NCBI RefSeq assembly: GCF_007197555.1
Contig: NZ_CP041614.1
Coordinates: forward strand, 3,030,001 to 3,094,000
From: Shewanella psychropiezotolerans
Lineage (GTDB): Bacteria; Pseudomonadota; Gammaproteobacteria; Enterobacterales; Shewanellaceae
Length of the DNA stretch: 64,000 nt
Direction of reading: 5' to 3'
A program made the translations under genes and the position numbers. How positions within the stretch are numbered: the stretch's first letter is position 1; every line of letters begins with the position of its first letter. The notes under the pieces are model-generated. The model saw nothing but the letters and a program-made list of their open reading frames with translations. It was not told where the DNA came from and made no database searches. Positions 17,278 through 25,412 of the stretch are shown one piece after another.

Positions 17278-17322
17278 CCCTAAAACAAAAGAGGAGCTTA
17301 GTTGATTCGACGATCTTACAGC
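17278..17322 (-). mobile_element. short inverted IS6 left-end scrap
   Basis: CCTAAAACAAAAGAGGAGCT, followed by TAGTTGATTCGACGATCTT, is the reverse complement of the left-end leader of the IS6 remnant at 13230-13265 with few changes. The terminal CAACAGAGCC is degraded here. No coding sequence remains. Confidence 0.55.
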
Positions 17323-17378
17323 AAACGCCTCAAAAACATCATTAAATTCAATCAATAACGTTAACACCACTGGTCTAT

Positions 17379-17429
17379 TAAACTAAACCTAAAGCGCAAG
17401 AAATTTTCTTGCGCTTTAGGTTTAGTTTA
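17379..17429. terminator. perfect 51-bp palindrome
   Basis: The 25 bases beginning TAAACTAAACCTAAAGCGCA at 17379 are followed by one central T and by their exact reverse complement to 17429. Such a long perfect dyad could be a strong bidirectional terminator hairpin or a recombination or protein-binding site. It stands in a 650-base stretch without genes, between the Tn3 remnant and the RelBE locus. Confidence 0.55.
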
Positions 17430-17640
17430 TTTAATGAGAGCCTTGTTCTTGACTTCGATGGTAAGTATAAGGGATCTGACGGGCAGCATAATCTCGGCCA
17501 GTTAACGAGTTCAAACAACAAAATGCTTAATCGAAGATAAAAATCAGCCAGTAAAAACAGTTAAGAACCAAGAGCTCGTCGTACAGAATTGTTTATTGGT
17601 CTGCGTAAATATCAGAGAGCCTGAGTTCGCTACTCAATGA

Positions 17641-17729
17641 GAGCTCGTACATAAGTACGCATTAATTCTTCGATTCATAACTATTTGTTGTTGACAGTTG
17701 GGGAGTCCACATAGGTTCTTAGGAGAGCG
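17641..17729 (+). repeat. direct repeat, left copy
   Basis: About 90 bases beginning GAGCTCGTACATAAGTACGC and ending TTCTTAGGAGAGCG resemble 30496-30582 in the same orientation, roughly three quarters identical by eye, including the shared blocks GTCCACATA and TTCTTAGGAGAGCG. The two copies bracket 12.8 kb with toxin-antitoxin, IS6, small-gene and LodAB regions. They may be ends of an element or dispersed non-coding repeats. Confidence 0.5.
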
Positions 17730-17750
17730 GCACTTGGTAACAAGTGCCGC
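17727..17750. repeat. 10-bp-stem hairpin, also present near 29858
   Basis: GCGGCACTTG and CAAGTGCCGC flank a GTAA loop. The following bases TTATCCGACA are also shared with the hairpin at 29858-29877. No T run follows directly, so it resembles a dispersed palindromic repeat more than a terminator. Confidence 0.5.
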
Positions 17751-17899
17751 TTATCCGACAAAAGTGAGTTTGACCACTGGTGATCAGCCTTGTGATCAGT
17801 CAGCATGTATCAAGTCATGTATCAAGTCATGTATGAGAAAATTGCGTTACCTATAGAAAAACATATACTGTAATGACAATTGTAATGACAGAGGTATTT

Positions 17900-18142
17900 A
17901 TGGGAACAATTAATATTAGGGTTGATGATGGACTTAAAGCTCGTTCTTATGCTGCTTTAGAGAAGCTGGGTGTCACGCCTTCTGAATTGTTACGTCAAAC
18001 ACTTGAGTATGTTGCTCAAAGAGGGGCGCTCCCTTTTAAGCCTGTACTGTTAACTGATGAGGATGAAGCTTTGATCTCATTAGCTAAAGCTCGACTTGCA
18101 GAACCTTTACCTGGAGTAAAGGTTTCTTTGGATGATTTATGA
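17900..18142 (+). CDS. RelB/DinJ-type antitoxin
   Basis: ATG 17900 is chosen because GAGG lies five bases upstream; the open frame extends to 17873. The protein begins MGTINIRVDDGLKARSYAAL and continues LGVTPSELLRQTLEYVAQRG, the ribbon-helix-helix of RelB/DinJ antitoxins, and ends VKVSLDDL. It should bind its own promoter and the RelE-type toxin that overlaps it by 11 bases. The partner is a pseudogene, so this antitoxin is now alone. Confidence 0.85.
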   Translation: MGTINIRVDDGLKARSYAALEKLGVTPSELLRQTLEYVAQRGALPFKPVLLTDEDEALISLAKARLAEPLPGVKVSLDDL

Positions 18143-18417
18143 ATTAGAGTTTGATCCTCGTGCCCTGAAAGAGTGGCGAAAACTAGGTAATACGGTTCGC
18201 AAGCAGTTTAAGAATAAGCTAACGGAAGTTTTAAAGCATCCGCACATAGAGGCTAATCGTTTAAGAGAGCTACCCTGCTGTTATAAAATTAAACTGCGTA
18301 GTGCTTGGATATCGATTAATCTACTAGGTTCAAGATGAAAAGGTCACCGTGTTTGTTATTGCTCTTGGTAAAAGAGAAAGTGATCGCGTTTATAAAGTAG
18401 CAAACAAGCGGGCTTAA
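18132..18417 (+). pseudogene. RelE-type toxin, frameshift plus in-frame stop
   Basis: The first frame, MIYELEFDPRALKEWRKLGN to CCYKIKLRSA, matches RelE toxins. An extra base near 18304 shifts the frame; the continued frame (YRLIY, a TAG stop, then VQDEKVTVFVIALGKR and VYKVANKRA) completes the family. The insertion-type shift and the substitution stop are both unlike the homopolymer losses elsewhere, so this toxin is probably truly inactive. The C terminus resembles that of the other RelE remnant at 5483-5766. Confidence 0.85.
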
Positions 18418-18467
18418 AACTTGATAAAGTTACATTACCAACTGATTGAAAATTAAGCCCTCGTGTT

Positions 18468-18981
18468 GTGCCGGTTCACAAGCGTAATGAAATCTTAGTG
18501 CGTCACTTGAAACCGATGCTTAAGGACAGTCGTTATCGTCGGATCAAAAGCGAGTTACGCAGGTTGCTGTCTACAGGCAGAAGTGCGAAGGGGGATTTAG
18601 AAGCAAAATTGGTTGACGTGCGGGACTTAGCCCTGCGCGTTGAACAAAATGCTACAGAGGCTCAAAAGTTATTTGAATTGCTTGAATTGCTTGAAATACT
18701 GAGGTACAAGCTGGGGCTGGATAGTCGATTTGTGAATGAAACCGAGAGAAGGATCCCTGGATTTATTTATATGCTGGAAGAACATGTCGAGCATGGCTTT
18801 AACCAGGCTGGTGAGTAAGTATCACCAATATCCTTATTTTTAGAGTCTGATGAAGGTCAGTGGGCTTGTAGGGGCTATTGAGCAGACGGGGTTGTTTAGG
18901 GCAGAGATACAACAGATGAGTGAAGATAAGCTTCAAGGGCATATCTTGCTTCATCCAGTAAATGCTTCGGTCATTGGTTAA
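18468..18981 (+). pseudogene. unknown protein family, decayed copy 2 of 3
   Basis: This is a paralogue of the 203-residue protein at 3150-3761, on the opposite strand. It lacks about 35 N-terminal residues. The body reads VHKRNEILVRHLKPMLKD and GRSAKGDLEAKLVDV. A 9-base tandem duplication (CTTGAATTG) extends the LLELLEI helix. A TAA stop falls after NQAGE; beyond it VSPISLFLESD and, after a shift, AEIQQMSEDKLQGHILLHP show the original C terminus. Nonsense, frameshift and truncation together indicate a dead copy. Confidence 0.75.
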
Positions 18982-19161
18982 TTATTGAGATAACGTTATT
19001 CTGTAATGTTTCCAACTATATTGTTGAGAGGCATGAATAGCTTTATCAAGCGATTGAGCTTCTTGGAGGCTGAGTCCTTTTGATATCAATGTCAGTATGG
19101 CTTGAGGTAATTCGGTGGTCTCTGCCGTGTTTAATTTTTCGTTTACTACTTCAACTAACAT
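18982..19161 (-). CDS. small hypothetical protein, 59 aa
   Basis: The minus-strand frame from ATG 19161 encodes MLVEVVNEKLNTAETTELPQ, then AILTLISKGLSLQEAQSLDK and a Trp-containing tail. AGGG lies eight bases upstream and a TACAAT hexamer about 30 bases upstream, both well placed. The composition is natural, helical and soluble. I do not recognise it. It starts next to the end of the decayed gene at 18468-18981. Confidence 0.5.
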   Translation of the reverse strand: MLVEVVNEKLNTAETTELPQAILTLISKGLSLQEAQSLDKAIHASQQYSWKHYRITLSQ

Positions 19162-19311
19162 AAAATATTCCCTGAGTTTGTTTATTGTAGCCTAAATTCA
19201 CCTTTGTTTTGATGGTGAGATCTAACTAGGAGTCTTGGGCTGATTTGAATTAATCATTTCACTATGGTCTGACTCCAAGTGTAGAAATTTACAGTGTAAA
19301 AGTGATTTTCT

Positions 19312-19506
19312 ATGATAATGAAATTTAAACAAACAGAAGATCTAAAGGCTTCTGCTCATCCAGAGACTAAAGAGGTTGTCAGGTGGCTGTGGATGATTGA
19401 TGTAGCTGATAGCTATATAGTTCAGAGATTCGGACAAAAAATGGTCGATACTTACTTTGAGTCGAGGGATGCCGCTGAAGAATTTATTAATGATAGTTCT
19501 CGATAG
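19312..19506 (+). CDS. hypothetical protein, 64 aa
   Basis: Unrecognised. MIMKFKQTEDLKASAHPETK is followed by EVVRWLWMIDVADSYIVQRF and an acidic helical tail. A second ATG at 19318 is an equally good start. There is no clear ribosome binding site. It lies between a decayed gene and the Phd-ParE pair. Confidence 0.35.
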   Translation: MIMKFKQTEDLKASAHPETKEVVRWLWMIDVADSYIVQRFGQKMVDTYFESRDAAEEFINDSSR

Positions 19507-19755
19507 GGGATTGTCCGTTTGGCATAAAGTTTTCAGCGAGATGATAGTGTAAATACAATACCTTCGCGTCAGATACCCTGTACGAAAGTGATGTACTAAT
19601 CACAGGCTGTGTACGAATTGAACTGAGTCGCCTTTGTTTATCTCTCAAGCGTAGGCTAAATAGGGTATGCCCTAGTGGCACAATACTTAAAGATGGTTTC
19701 GCTTAAATCGTTCGATTCGTATATAATGAACGAATCAATCAAAGTTAGAGGTCGG

Positions 19756-20022
19756 ATGATTATGCAAGCACTCTCAGCCAATGAGGCAAAAACTCACTTC
19801 GGTAACATGTTAATGAAAGCCCAACGATCACCCATTCAAATTAACAAAAATGGTAAGCCCGTTGCCGTTGTTATTTCGGTAGACGAATATAATAGTATAG
19901 AAACTTTAAAATTACGCTTATTGCAATTTAGAGCAGCAAAAGCAATTAACGATATTGATAATGGAAATACAGTGGATGGGGACCAATTTTTTAATGAGTT
20001 AGAGTCGGGGGAACACGATTAG
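19756..20022 (+). CDS. Phd/YefM-family antitoxin
   Basis: The 88-residue protein starts MIMQALSANEAKTHFGNMLM, the typical Phd/YefM DNA-binding N terminus, and continues KAQRSPIQINKNGKPVAVVI and SVDEYNSIETLKLR. AGAGG at 19747-19751 serves ATG 19756 or ATG 19762. The acidic C terminus ENEL-type tail (FFNELESGEHD) should bind the toxin. Its stop codon is followed immediately by the toxin ATG. This is the only toxin-antitoxin pair in the window that reads as intact on both sides. Confidence 0.88.
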   Translation: MIMQALSANEAKTHFGNMLMKAQRSPIQINKNGKPVAVVISVDEYNSIETLKLRLLQFRAAKAINDIDNGNTVDGDQFFNELESGEHD

Positions 20023-20331
20023 ATGGTTGCTTATAAACTCACTATCGATGCCCGAGCAGAACTAATTGAGATCCGTCGCTACACATTAAATCAATGGGGG
20101 AGCGAGCAATCAAAAAAGTACCTCGCTGAGTTACGTCAAACCATAAAAGTATTGTCAGAAACACCAACGATGGGTAAACAACGTCATGATGTTGGTACTA
20201 ATGTGTATAGCTTCCCTTATGTCAGTCACGTGATTTACTATATTTATGAAAAGCAATCGTTAGTCGTATTTGCCATTCTGCATAAAAATATGTTGCCTCA
20301 TTTGCACCTCGATGATCGAAATACGATATAA
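20023..20331 (+). CDS. ParE/RelE-superfamily toxin
   Basis: The 102-residue protein has the ParE layout: MVAYKLTIDARAELIEIRRY, TLNQWGSEQSKKYLAELRQT, a central PTMGKQRHDVG and YSFPYVSHVIYYIYEKQ, ending with a FAILHKNMLPHLHL strand-helix. ParE toxins act on DNA gyrase. It starts directly after the antitoxin stop, which implies translational coupling, and it is intact. Confidence 0.88.
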   Translation: MVAYKLTIDARAELIEIRRYTLNQWGSEQSKKYLAELRQTIKVLSETPTMGKQRHDVGTNVYSFPYVSHVIYYIYEKQSLVVFAILHKNMLPHLHLDDRNTI

Positions 20332-20386
20332 TTTTAGAATGTTATACCTTGATTGCCCCCATTTATGGGGTTGGTGCAAATAAGGG

Positions 20387-20990
20387 TTCTGTGGCATCTT
20401 CGGGAAATGAAGTGATCGCAGTATCCTCCAGACACGGTTAAGCCGCTAAAGAATAGAATTGCTCCCATAGCCTCATTTCACCAGCATCCTCCATTTGACC
20501 TTTTCGAAGCATTTGCCATAACTCGACACCGGCTATCGTGGCTTCAGCCCCTGCCAACGATTTGAATTCAAGGGCGGTACGCATCTTCCACTTCACCGCT
20601 CGGTGACTCTGCTCTACGATATTATTGAGGTATTTCACTTGAAGCACTTCGATAATATAAGCGGCCATACCAGCGAACCAAAGTTGCCAATTCAAGTTAT
20701 CCAGGGCCGCGCTGTTACTGCCACTTTTATCAATGACCACTTTCCATGCTGCCCGACAGCGTTGTTAAAGAAGTCTCTTGCTGCAGCTTCATTCCGCTTT
20801 TCACTCAACATGAAATCGATAGTATCACCGTATTTATCGACGGCTCGGTACAGGTAAAACCAACTATCTTTAATTTTGATATACGTTTCATCCATTCGCC
20901 ACGAGCCAGTCACTCTTCGATATCGCGGTAACTCAACTTATAAGCAATATACCATCGAACGGCCATCAGGATTGTGGCTGAAGGAAACTT
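20387..20990 (-). mobile_element. IS6-family element with internal deletion, left end lost
   Basis: The terminal repeat GGTTCTGTGGCATCTTCGGG lies at 20388. The minus-strand transposase is nearly the same as in the copy at 1-789, but the 20438-20740 frame (VVIDKSGSN to FYSLAA) and the 20692-20913 frame are separated by a small shift near 20735. The region encoding LAERGVNV to RSVS is deleted near 20913. The element stops at 20990 in the sequence GAAGGAAACT, which is also part of the leader of the following small gene. Confidence 0.85.
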
Positions 20991-20992
20991 GA

Positions 20993-21136
20993 ATGGCTCG
21001 GGAAATAGCAATAACAGAGCATGATGACGGGTCGGCAACTATTCAATTTAAGCCTGATTTTATCGAATATAATTTTGATAGTTGTAACGATGCTCTGGCA
21101 GCTCTTAGCATGCTGCCAGAGACTGAAACCAAATAG
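20993..21136 (+). CDS. small protein, first of a compact gene series, 47 aa
   Basis: ATG 20993 follows AAGGAAACTT and encodes MAREIAITEHDDGSATIQFK, then PDFIEYNFDSCNDALAALSM and a short tail. Unrecognised. The leader AGGAAACT(T/G)GA recurs before several downstream genes (21150, 21708), which supports the start. The IS6 junction lies two bases before the ATG, so the upstream part of the operon, including its promoter, has been removed. Confidence 0.5.
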   Translation: MAREIAITEHDDGSATIQFKPDFIEYNFDSCNDALAALSMLPETETK

Positions 21137-21149
21137 AGGAAACTGAGTC

Positions 21150-21314
21150 ATGAATGTGAAAGTAACCGAGAATAAGTACAATGAAGTATTAGATAACAAG
21201 ATATTCTCAAGCTCAGACAGTGTAAATGTTATCCAATGTACAGAACCGAATTGCTCACAGCCACCGGTGTGGGTTGAATTTAACGAGCCTCAATTCAGCT
21301 GCACCGGAAAATAA
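21150..21314 (+). CDS. small protein with paired cysteines, 54 aa
   Basis: ATG 21150, preceded by AGAGGAAACTGAGTC, encodes MNVKVTENKYNEVLDNKIFS, then SSDSVNVIQCTEPNCSQPPV and FNEPQFSCTGK. C-x4-C and a later Cys could form a small metal or disulfide site. It begins 13 bases after the previous stop, as in densely packed phage operons. I do not recognise it. Confidence 0.5.
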   Translation: MNVKVTENKYNEVLDNKIFSSSDSVNVIQCTEPNCSQPPVWVEFNEPQFSCTGK

Positions 21315-21396
21315 AGGGCACCACTATTAAGTGTACCAGGTTTTTTACTGTCAAAAAGCTAAGTTCTGCTAAAGGAGAATAGAGGAAACATGAGCA

Positions 21397-21591
21397 GTGA
21401 GAGGTATGAAAAAAGACTTAGTTAATGACTTTATCGATCAGAAAAGACGTTTAGGGTCCTTACCCGATGGTGCGACAATTCAGCAGCATGTAGAGCGTGA
21501 ACAGCAAGTATTAAAGTTGGCTGAAAAGTTACTAATTGCACACCCAGAATTGCTTGAGCCTGATGGTTGTGGCCTGCCGTCACATACCTAA
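21397..21591 (+). CDS. small helical protein, 64 aa
   Basis: A GTG at 21397 lies 11 bases after AGAGG; ATG 21406 is the alternative start. The product contains MKKDLVNDFIDQKRRLGSLP and a helical EREQQVLKLAEKLLIAHPEL segment. Unrecognised; it belongs to the same-direction series of small genes. A further 23-codon frame (21622-21693) follows but lacks a ribosome binding site, so I do not call it. Confidence 0.45.
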   Translation: MRGMKKDLVNDFIDQKRRLGSLPDGATIQQHVEREQQVLKLAEKLLIAHPELLEPDGCGLPSHT

Positions 21592-21707
21592 ACCAAACTT
21601 GCAGGGTTTAATGATTTAGATATGAACAATCAGCTCAAAGTTCGGTTAAATAAACTGGACAGATTGAGTACGTCTTTTCAAAAAGATGAATGAAGGAAAC
21701 TGAACAC

Positions 21708-21932
21708 ATGGCAGTGATAACAAAGAAAAATGAGAAAATATCTAGTGTAGTTATTGAGTTAGGTGCTTCTTATACAGCAGAAAATTTTGTGGTGTAATTT
21801 AAAGAAATATTCCCTAAAGATTGGGGTAAAGTAGGGCGTGAATATGCAAAGTATGAAAGGAAAACTAAACCAGATAAAACACATCCAATGTCTGAGCCTG
21901 TCCAGTATCTAATTAACGCTTTCAGTGTTTGA
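21708..21932 (+). pseudogene. small gene with in-frame stop, 74 codons
   Basis: ATG 21708 follows GAAGGAAACTGAACAC, the shared leader of this series. It encodes MAVITKKNEKISSVVIELGA and SYTAENFVV, then TAA (21795-21797), then FKEIFPKDWGKVGREYAKYE and a tail ending QYLINAFSV in the same frame. A single substitution created the stop. The second half looks like a natural helical protein. The operon is therefore decaying. Confidence 0.45.
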
Positions 21933-21959
21933 CAAAAATCTAACTTAGGTAAATGAGAC

Positions 21960-22265
21960 ATGTATTTCCTAATCACTATGCATAACCCGCCAAGTTTTTT
22001 CACTACCCATTGTCAGCAGGTAAGTCCTGTTTTGAACTATGTTCACTCTCTAACAAAAACGTGCATAGAAAACGGTAAAGTTCATACTTTTGAATTGAGT
22101 TCAAATAGTCACTTAAGTAGCGATGGCGATTGGATGGTTGAATGTCCAAGATCCGCACTGGAACAACTCAGAAAGCAAGATATTCATCCATTTAAAACAA
22201 AGAAAGAAGCAAAAGACTTTGCAGTATTAAAACAGCTTCGTTCTTACCGTTACTTGAAGGTTTAG
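21960..22265 (+). CDS. hypothetical protein, 101 aa
   Basis: ATG 21960 follows AGGTAAATGAGAC, a variant of the leader seen before the other small genes. The product begins MYFLITMHNPPSFFTTHCQQ and continues VHTFELSSNSHLSSDGDWMV, ending KTKKEAKDFAVLKQLRSYRY. Soluble and unrecognised. It is the last recognisable member of the series; another start may follow near 22275, but an IS6 remnant at 22387 interrupts. Confidence 0.5.
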   Translation: MYFLITMHNPPSFFTTHCQQVSPVLNYVHSLTKTCIENGKVHTFELSSNSHLSSDGDWMVECPRSALEQLRKQDIHPFKTKKEAKDFAVLKQLRSYRYLKV

Positions 22266-22386
22266 ACCGCTAAATGAGGAACAGATCACGATTAATACTT
22301 TCCCGTATTGTGCTGTTACGACTCGTTCGGTTAAATAAGAGCACATCCAAGCCCAGCAAGATCACAATGGTGAAGTCATTCAAAAT

Positions 22387-22497
22387 GGCTCTGTCGCACA
22401 GATCGTCGTTTCAACTACGCCCCTCTTTATGTTTTAAACCGATTTCCTCATGGCACTCTTTCAGTACCGACCAATTTCCTATTACATGATCAATTGA
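22387..22497 (+). mobile_element. left-end remnant of an IS6-family element
   Basis: The terminal sequence GGCTCTGTCGCACAGATCGT at 22387 is followed by a leader similar to that at 13221. ATG 22450 encodes MALFQYRPISYYM, the start of an IS6 transposase, and stops at 22495-22497. The rest is absent. Confidence 0.7.
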
Positions 22498-22554
22498 GCA
22501 ATTAGCGGGTTTTGCCGCTTTTCATACCCTTTAAGTGACACGTATGCTTCTCAA

Positions 22555-22586
22555 ATGTTGTTTTTATGTTGTTTTTATGTTGTTTT
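22555..22586 (+). repeat. 11-bp tandem repeat, about three units
   Basis: ATGTTGTTTTT is repeated at 22555, 22566 and 22577 (the last unit one base short). It lies in the gene-free stretch between the IS6 remnant and the kinase-ATPase remnant. It is a candidate slippage locus with no clear function. Confidence 0.6.
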
Positions 22587-22705
22587 CCTCCTTTCTTTGA
22601 CTCCGATGGCCGCAATAATGACCCTGCTTTAACTGGGGGAGTGACGATCAATGTCGGCGCATGGCCCAGATTTTTTAGTCGTTTCGTTAATCATGAGAAC
22701 AGTGA

Positions 22706-23110
22706 ATGGAAGTCACGCACGCTAGCCAAACGCCTGAAAAGGGGAGTTTCAACTCCCGAGATTATACCTTCATTGAAAAAATCGGCGAAGGCGGATTCAG
22801 TCAAGTCTACAAAGCCATACAACACAACACCCAAAAGTACGTTGCGATTAAATTTCTGATCCTGTGCGGTGATGCCAATCAAGATAAAAATCGCCGCCAT
22901 ATCGCCCATGTGTATGGTGAAGCGGGGATCGGAAAATCGCGCTTGATACTTGAGCTCCTCGAAAGACTGCCCGCCCGCCGATACTGCGTGGCTCAATGTT
23001 TGCCAGAACATCAAAATAATACCCTGTATCCCATTCTCAATTTACTCAAACACCAATACGCCCTCGTGGGACTGTCAGAAATACAGTGCCTCAGCCAATT
23101 ACCCAGATGA
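22706..23110 (+). pseudogene. Ser/Thr kinase-AAA ATPase fusion, internally deleted
   Basis: The first 50 residues match the N lobe of a Hanks-type kinase: YTFIEKIGEGGFSQVYKAIQ with the Gly-rich loop and YVAIKFL with the ATP-binding Lys. After FLIL the sequence jumps to an AAA-type ATPase (HVYGEAGIGKSRLILELLER with a Walker A GEAGIGKS). Known proteins of this layout (PknK-like, or the kinase/cyclase fusions linked with some peptide clusters) are more than 1,000 residues; the kinase catalytic core and everything after the ATPase start are gone. It lies 37 bases before lodA and is not functional. Confidence 0.7.
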
Positions 23111-23147
23111 TCGACCACACCGCTCTCAAGGCGACTAAGGACAACAC

Positions 23148-25412
23148 ATGGACACTTCAACAGTAAAGTATTTGATCTATCCCGCTATCGGTATTGCACG
23201 AGTAGGCAATAGTGAGACTGAACATCTTATTTCTCCCGATTTGATCAACTCGCCCCTGGATAGCAGCGTAAATTACAAAGATGATGCGGGAAAAGTAAAA
23301 CCCCAGGCGGCCAAATTTCGCATTTATGCCATCGCTGCAAACGGCAAGGTGATAGAGGAGATCACCGCTGATAACGCAGAGTCGATTGAGTGGCGTGTCC
23401 ACTTAGCCAATCGTAAGGCGATTAACTATGAGTTTCAAAATGCCATGGATCTCGGTCCCTCTCTCTCACTGGATTGCCCTCTGCGAAATGCGCAGATCAG
23501 CCCATTGGCAGAGAGACGCACAAAATTGCTACTCGATCCCGGCTCAAGAACCATCTCAGGATCGTGCCGGCAGCAAAGTAACGCCAAAGAGGGAGAGCAT
23601 TTTTGTTTCGATAGCGCCCAATTCTATGCCGGTACTGCGCATCAGCAAGATGTCTATTTAGGCCAGTTGCAAACGGATCCTTTGGGACGACTGCTTGTCC
23701 TTGGCGGGCGAGGGAAATCCGCTAGCTTTGATGGTAAACCTGCCGTCACATTCGCCAACAATGATGGCTGGCACGACGATGTGTCCGATGGGACGGTCAG
23801 GGCCACCATTATCATAAATGGTCAATCTTTTGAGGCTGAGCCCGCCACGGTGGCCGTGACTCCCCCTAATTTTGCGCCTGGGATTCAGGGCGCTGTGACC
23901 TTACTCGATGTCGTCGAAGATCTGTTTGAACAACACCGGTTGATCGCGCCGATCACCGAGGTCGATTTTTACCGTGATATTTACCCAGTCTTGAAAAGCT
24001 TAGTGGATAACCAAGCCGTCAATGCGGGGTTCTACTTTTTGTTCGGTGAAAATGCGCCCGCCAATTTTACCTCTGCCGATCTGCTCGCGAAGTTATCCAA
24101 TAACAGCCAACAACACCTAGCGCTACGTCAAAAGTTGTTCAAGCAGTTTAGGCCAAGTGAGACCGTGGCACAGTTTCAACGCATCAAGGCCTCCCTCGCG
24201 CTGCCGAATCCCAGTGTGTCACCCGCCGATCTGCAGTTTGTCTCGGCATTGATCGAACGTTCGCTGTCCAGCATCCCCGAAGCGGAACTGCTGCAAGTAA
24301 TGGAGCAGATAACGGCAATATTGGATAATCCATCGCACCAACCCGGCCTCACCTTGCAGGTCGGAAACATAACCAAACAGGCCATTTCTGCCAGCCAAGA
24401 GGCCATTCAAGCAGATCTGTTACCGCCATTCTATGGGGATGCCTATGGCGATTATTCAGATAACCCCTTAGCCAACTTGAGTCTGACCGACAGGCAATAT
24501 GGCGCATTAACGCGCTGGGCCGCTGGCGATTTTGTGGATAATGGTGAGCTCGACCCTGTCAGTTGCGTCGAAGCCTTAGATCTACAAGCTCAACCTCAAG
24601 CGCTCACTCGTGGCCATTTAGCACAGTGTTTAGGCGGACCTTTTCATCCTGGGATCGAACTGACCTGGTTCTTACGACTGATGAGTATGTGGAATAAGGA
24701 CAACCCAATTGATAACATGCGGCTGAATATCTTAGCCGAAGATGAAGAACCCAAGGACTACTTCGGGCCTACACTCACACCGGAAATCGCACTGGCTGAG
24801 ATGTTCAACGCCAGTGGCCCTGGCACCTTAACGCGTTTCATGGGCGTGCCCTGGCAAACTGATGAAGCCAGCTGTCGCTCAGGACAAGATTACGATCCCG
24901 CATATTATCTGCCATTGGCCAGTTTCTGGTCTGCCAGAGTACCCAATCAAGTATTAAGTCAACGCAGTCTTGAACGACTGAAAGATCAATCTCTAACGCC
25001 GCTTCAGCGTTTGAAACATCTCGATTATCGTCAAGACTGGCTCAGGTTTTTCAACTCTACAGACTACCAAACGCAGATCAATGGCATGGTACAGGACTGG
25101 GATAAAGTGGGCATTGTGAAGCAGCAGATAATCGATCCGCCATTACGCGTTGAAAATTACCAATTAACCTCGCTGTGGGTCGAGTCTGAAGTGAACCCCA
25201 AGTTCACGGTCAATGATCCAAGCTATCGCCAGCTACTCCATATGGAAGGGCTGGTCGCTGGCACGGATGAAGCATCCCGCGCGAGTGCCAGCCATGACCA
25301 GTACACCCGAATGCTACGACAACTTGAGCAAGAGGATGTGGAGTTCGCCAACCGCAATGAATCACCGAGGGAGACCTTTACCCGTCAACAACTGTTTGGC
25401 AAGCATCGCTAG
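23148..25412 (+). CDS. lodA: LodA-like quinoprotein amino-acid oxidase
   Basis: ATG 23148 follows AAGGAC. The 754-residue protein starts YLIYPAIGIARVGNS, the signature of the LodA/GoxA family, which oxidise lysine or glycine with a cysteine tryptophylquinone cofactor and release hydrogen peroxide. The likely cofactor residues are Cys494 in AQCLGGPFHPGIELTW and Trp569 in MGVPWQTDEASC; both motifs are conserved in the family. There is no classical signal peptide, as is usual for LodA. The substrate cannot be read from sequence. The gene is intact and its stop overlaps the lodB start (TAGTG), so the two are coupled. Confidence 0.92.
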   Translation: MDTSTVKYLIYPAIGIARVGNSETEHLISPDLINSPLDSSVNYKDDAGKVKPQAAKFRIYAIAANGKVIEEITADNAESIEWRVHLANRKAINYEFQNAMDLGPSLSLDCPLRNAQISPLAERRTKLLLDPGSRTISGSCRQQSNAKEGEHFCFDSAQFYAGTAHQQDVYLGQLQTDPLGRLLVLGGRGKSASFDGKPAVTFANNDGWHDDVSDGTVRATIIINGQSFEAEPATVAVTPPNFAPGIQGAVTLLDVVEDLFEQHRLIAPITEVDFYRDIYPVLKSLVDNQAVNAGFYFLFGENAPANFTSADLLAKLSNNSQQHLALRQKLFKQFRPSETVAQFQRIKASLALPNPSVSPADLQFVSALIERSLSSIPEAELLQVMEQITAILDNPSHQPGLTLQVGNITKQAISASQEAIQADLLPPFYGDAYGDYSDNPLANLSLTDRQYGALTRWAAGDFVDNGELDPVSCVEALDLQAQPQALTRGHLAQCLGGPFHPGIELTWFLRLMSMWNKDNPIDNMRLNILAEDEEPKDYFGPTLTPEIALAEMFNASGPGTLTRFMGVPWQTDEASCRSGQDYDPAYYLPLASFWSARVPNQVLSQRSLERLKDQSLTPLQRLKHLDYRQDWLRFFNSTDYQTQINGMVQDWDKVGIVKQQIIDPPLRVENYQLTSLWVESEVNPKFTVNDPSYRQLLHMEGLVAGTDEASRASASHDQYTRMLRQLEQEDVEFANRNESPRETFTRQQLFGKHR

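Noticed and set aside
17727..17750. Integron attC site
   Set aside because: The hairpin repeats at 29858, but it lacks the GTTRRRY core and the paired R/L boxes, and no integrase gene is in the window.
20603..20931. Plus-strand open frames over the IS6 element
   Set aside because: They are antisense to the transposase, which is recognisable on the minus strand.
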